From Lachnospiraceae bacterium UBA3820 (GTDB lineage: Bacteria; Bacillota; Clostridia; Lachnospirales; Lachnospiraceae): a stretch of 12,663 nucleotides of DNA. How positions within the stretch are numbered: position 1 is the stretch's first letter; each line of letters begins with the position of its first letter. Below are positions 12,394 through 12,663 of the stretch, one piece after another. Both the position numbers and the translations under genes were made by a program. The notes under the pieces are model-generated. The model ran no database searches. It saw nothing but the letters and a program-made list of their open reading frames with translations, and had not been told where the DNA came from. Where the stretch lies: the NCBI GenBank assembly GCA_002369325.1, contig DFDU01000017.1:1-12663 (forward strand), given 5' to 3'.

Positions 12394-12663
12394 CTACCTG
12401 GGAAGTCCGTACATAATTACATATATCACAAAAGAAATCACATCAATCAAAACAAATATTCCTAATATAATACCTGCAATCTTAATTCCTTTTTTTGCTT
12501 TTTTCTTATTATCTACCGTCAAAACATGTTCTTTTATGTCGCTATATAATTCTGATTTGACTATATGCTCTGATGGTTCTGCCAATTTCGGTTCTTCACC
12601 CTTCACCAGTTCATCTAAGGACACCTCAAACAAATCACTTATAGCAACAAGTTTTTCCATGTC
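12394..12663 (-). CDS. XRE-family transcriptional regulator with C-terminal membrane segment, cut by the window edge
   Basis: The frame is open through the right edge (last codon GAC at 12663-12661), so the N-terminal HTH is outside the window. The visible 89 residues start (D)MEKLVAISDLFEVSLDELVKGE, the last two helices of the XRE/Cro domain common in Firmicutes. A charged linker follows, then one hydrophobic segment of about 28 residues (GIKIAGIILGIFVLIDVISF onward), ending in YGLPR. The internal ATG at 12660 is part of this conserved motif and is not the start. An HTH domain plus one membrane helix suggests a membrane-tethered regulator. What it senses is not visible. Confidence 0.85.
   Translation of the reverse strand, partial: DMEKLVAISDLFEVSLDELVKGEEPKLAEPSEHIVKSELYSDIKEHVLTVDNKKKAKKGIKIAGIILGIFVLIDVISFVIYVIMYGLPR

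Noticed and set aside
1..12663. The two edge HTH fragments as one gene split by a circular sequence
   Set aside because: Joining position 1 to 12663 would skip about 25 residues of the conserved HTH core, so the ends do not form an intact gene. They are better read as two separate genes.

Overview
The window looks like chromosomal DNA from a low-GC Clostridia bacterium, probably Lachnospiraceae. This is inferred from AT-rich intergenic DNA, strong AGGAGG-type ribosome binding sites, TTGACA/TATAAT-type promoters, a T-box leader on thrS, a YwmB-like protein and several zinc-ribbon membrane proteins. I see no rRNA, tRNA, CRISPR array, phage gene or complete transposase gene.

Layout. The left edge (1-54, minus) holds the first 18 codons of an XRE/Cro-type regulator. 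It is followed by a non-coding stretch with two tandem 22-bp repeats. Next come tyrA (263-1099, minus), a 184-bp foldback element (1129-1312), and a divergent, membrane-anchored YwmB-like gene (1443-2216, plus). thrS (2616-4655, plus) is preceded by a well-formed T-box leader. Its specifier triplet reads ACT (Thr), and a consensus promoter lies upstream.

The middle of the window is the unusual part. Four genes in a row (4787-8210) encode membrane proteins that each begin with a CxxC...CxxC zinc ribbon. The first is on the plus strand and has one membrane segment and an extracytoplasmic domain. The other three are on the minus strand and are polytopic. Two of these three are paralogues that carry a Gln/Gly/Tyr/Pro-rich, prion-like linker. 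In the larger paralogue the linker has grown by near-perfect tandem duplication. Divergent to them is a two-gene unit: a multi-pass c-di-GMP phosphodiesterase with a degenerate GGDEF domain and a complete EAL catalytic set, then a small two-TM protein ending in another zinc ribbon. The cluster therefore has five zinc-ribbon membrane proteins around one c-di-GMP phosphodiesterase. I do not recognise it as a named system; a shared role at the cell envelope is only a hypothesis.

The right part holds minus-strand housekeeping-type genes: an MmcQ/YjbR-MGMT fusion (10983-11615) and a low-molecular-weight protein tyrosine phosphatase (11706-12182). A non-coding stretch with three G-rich repeats resembling IS21-type end repeats follows. 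The C-terminal part of a second XRE-type regulator with a membrane tail (12394-12663) closes the window.
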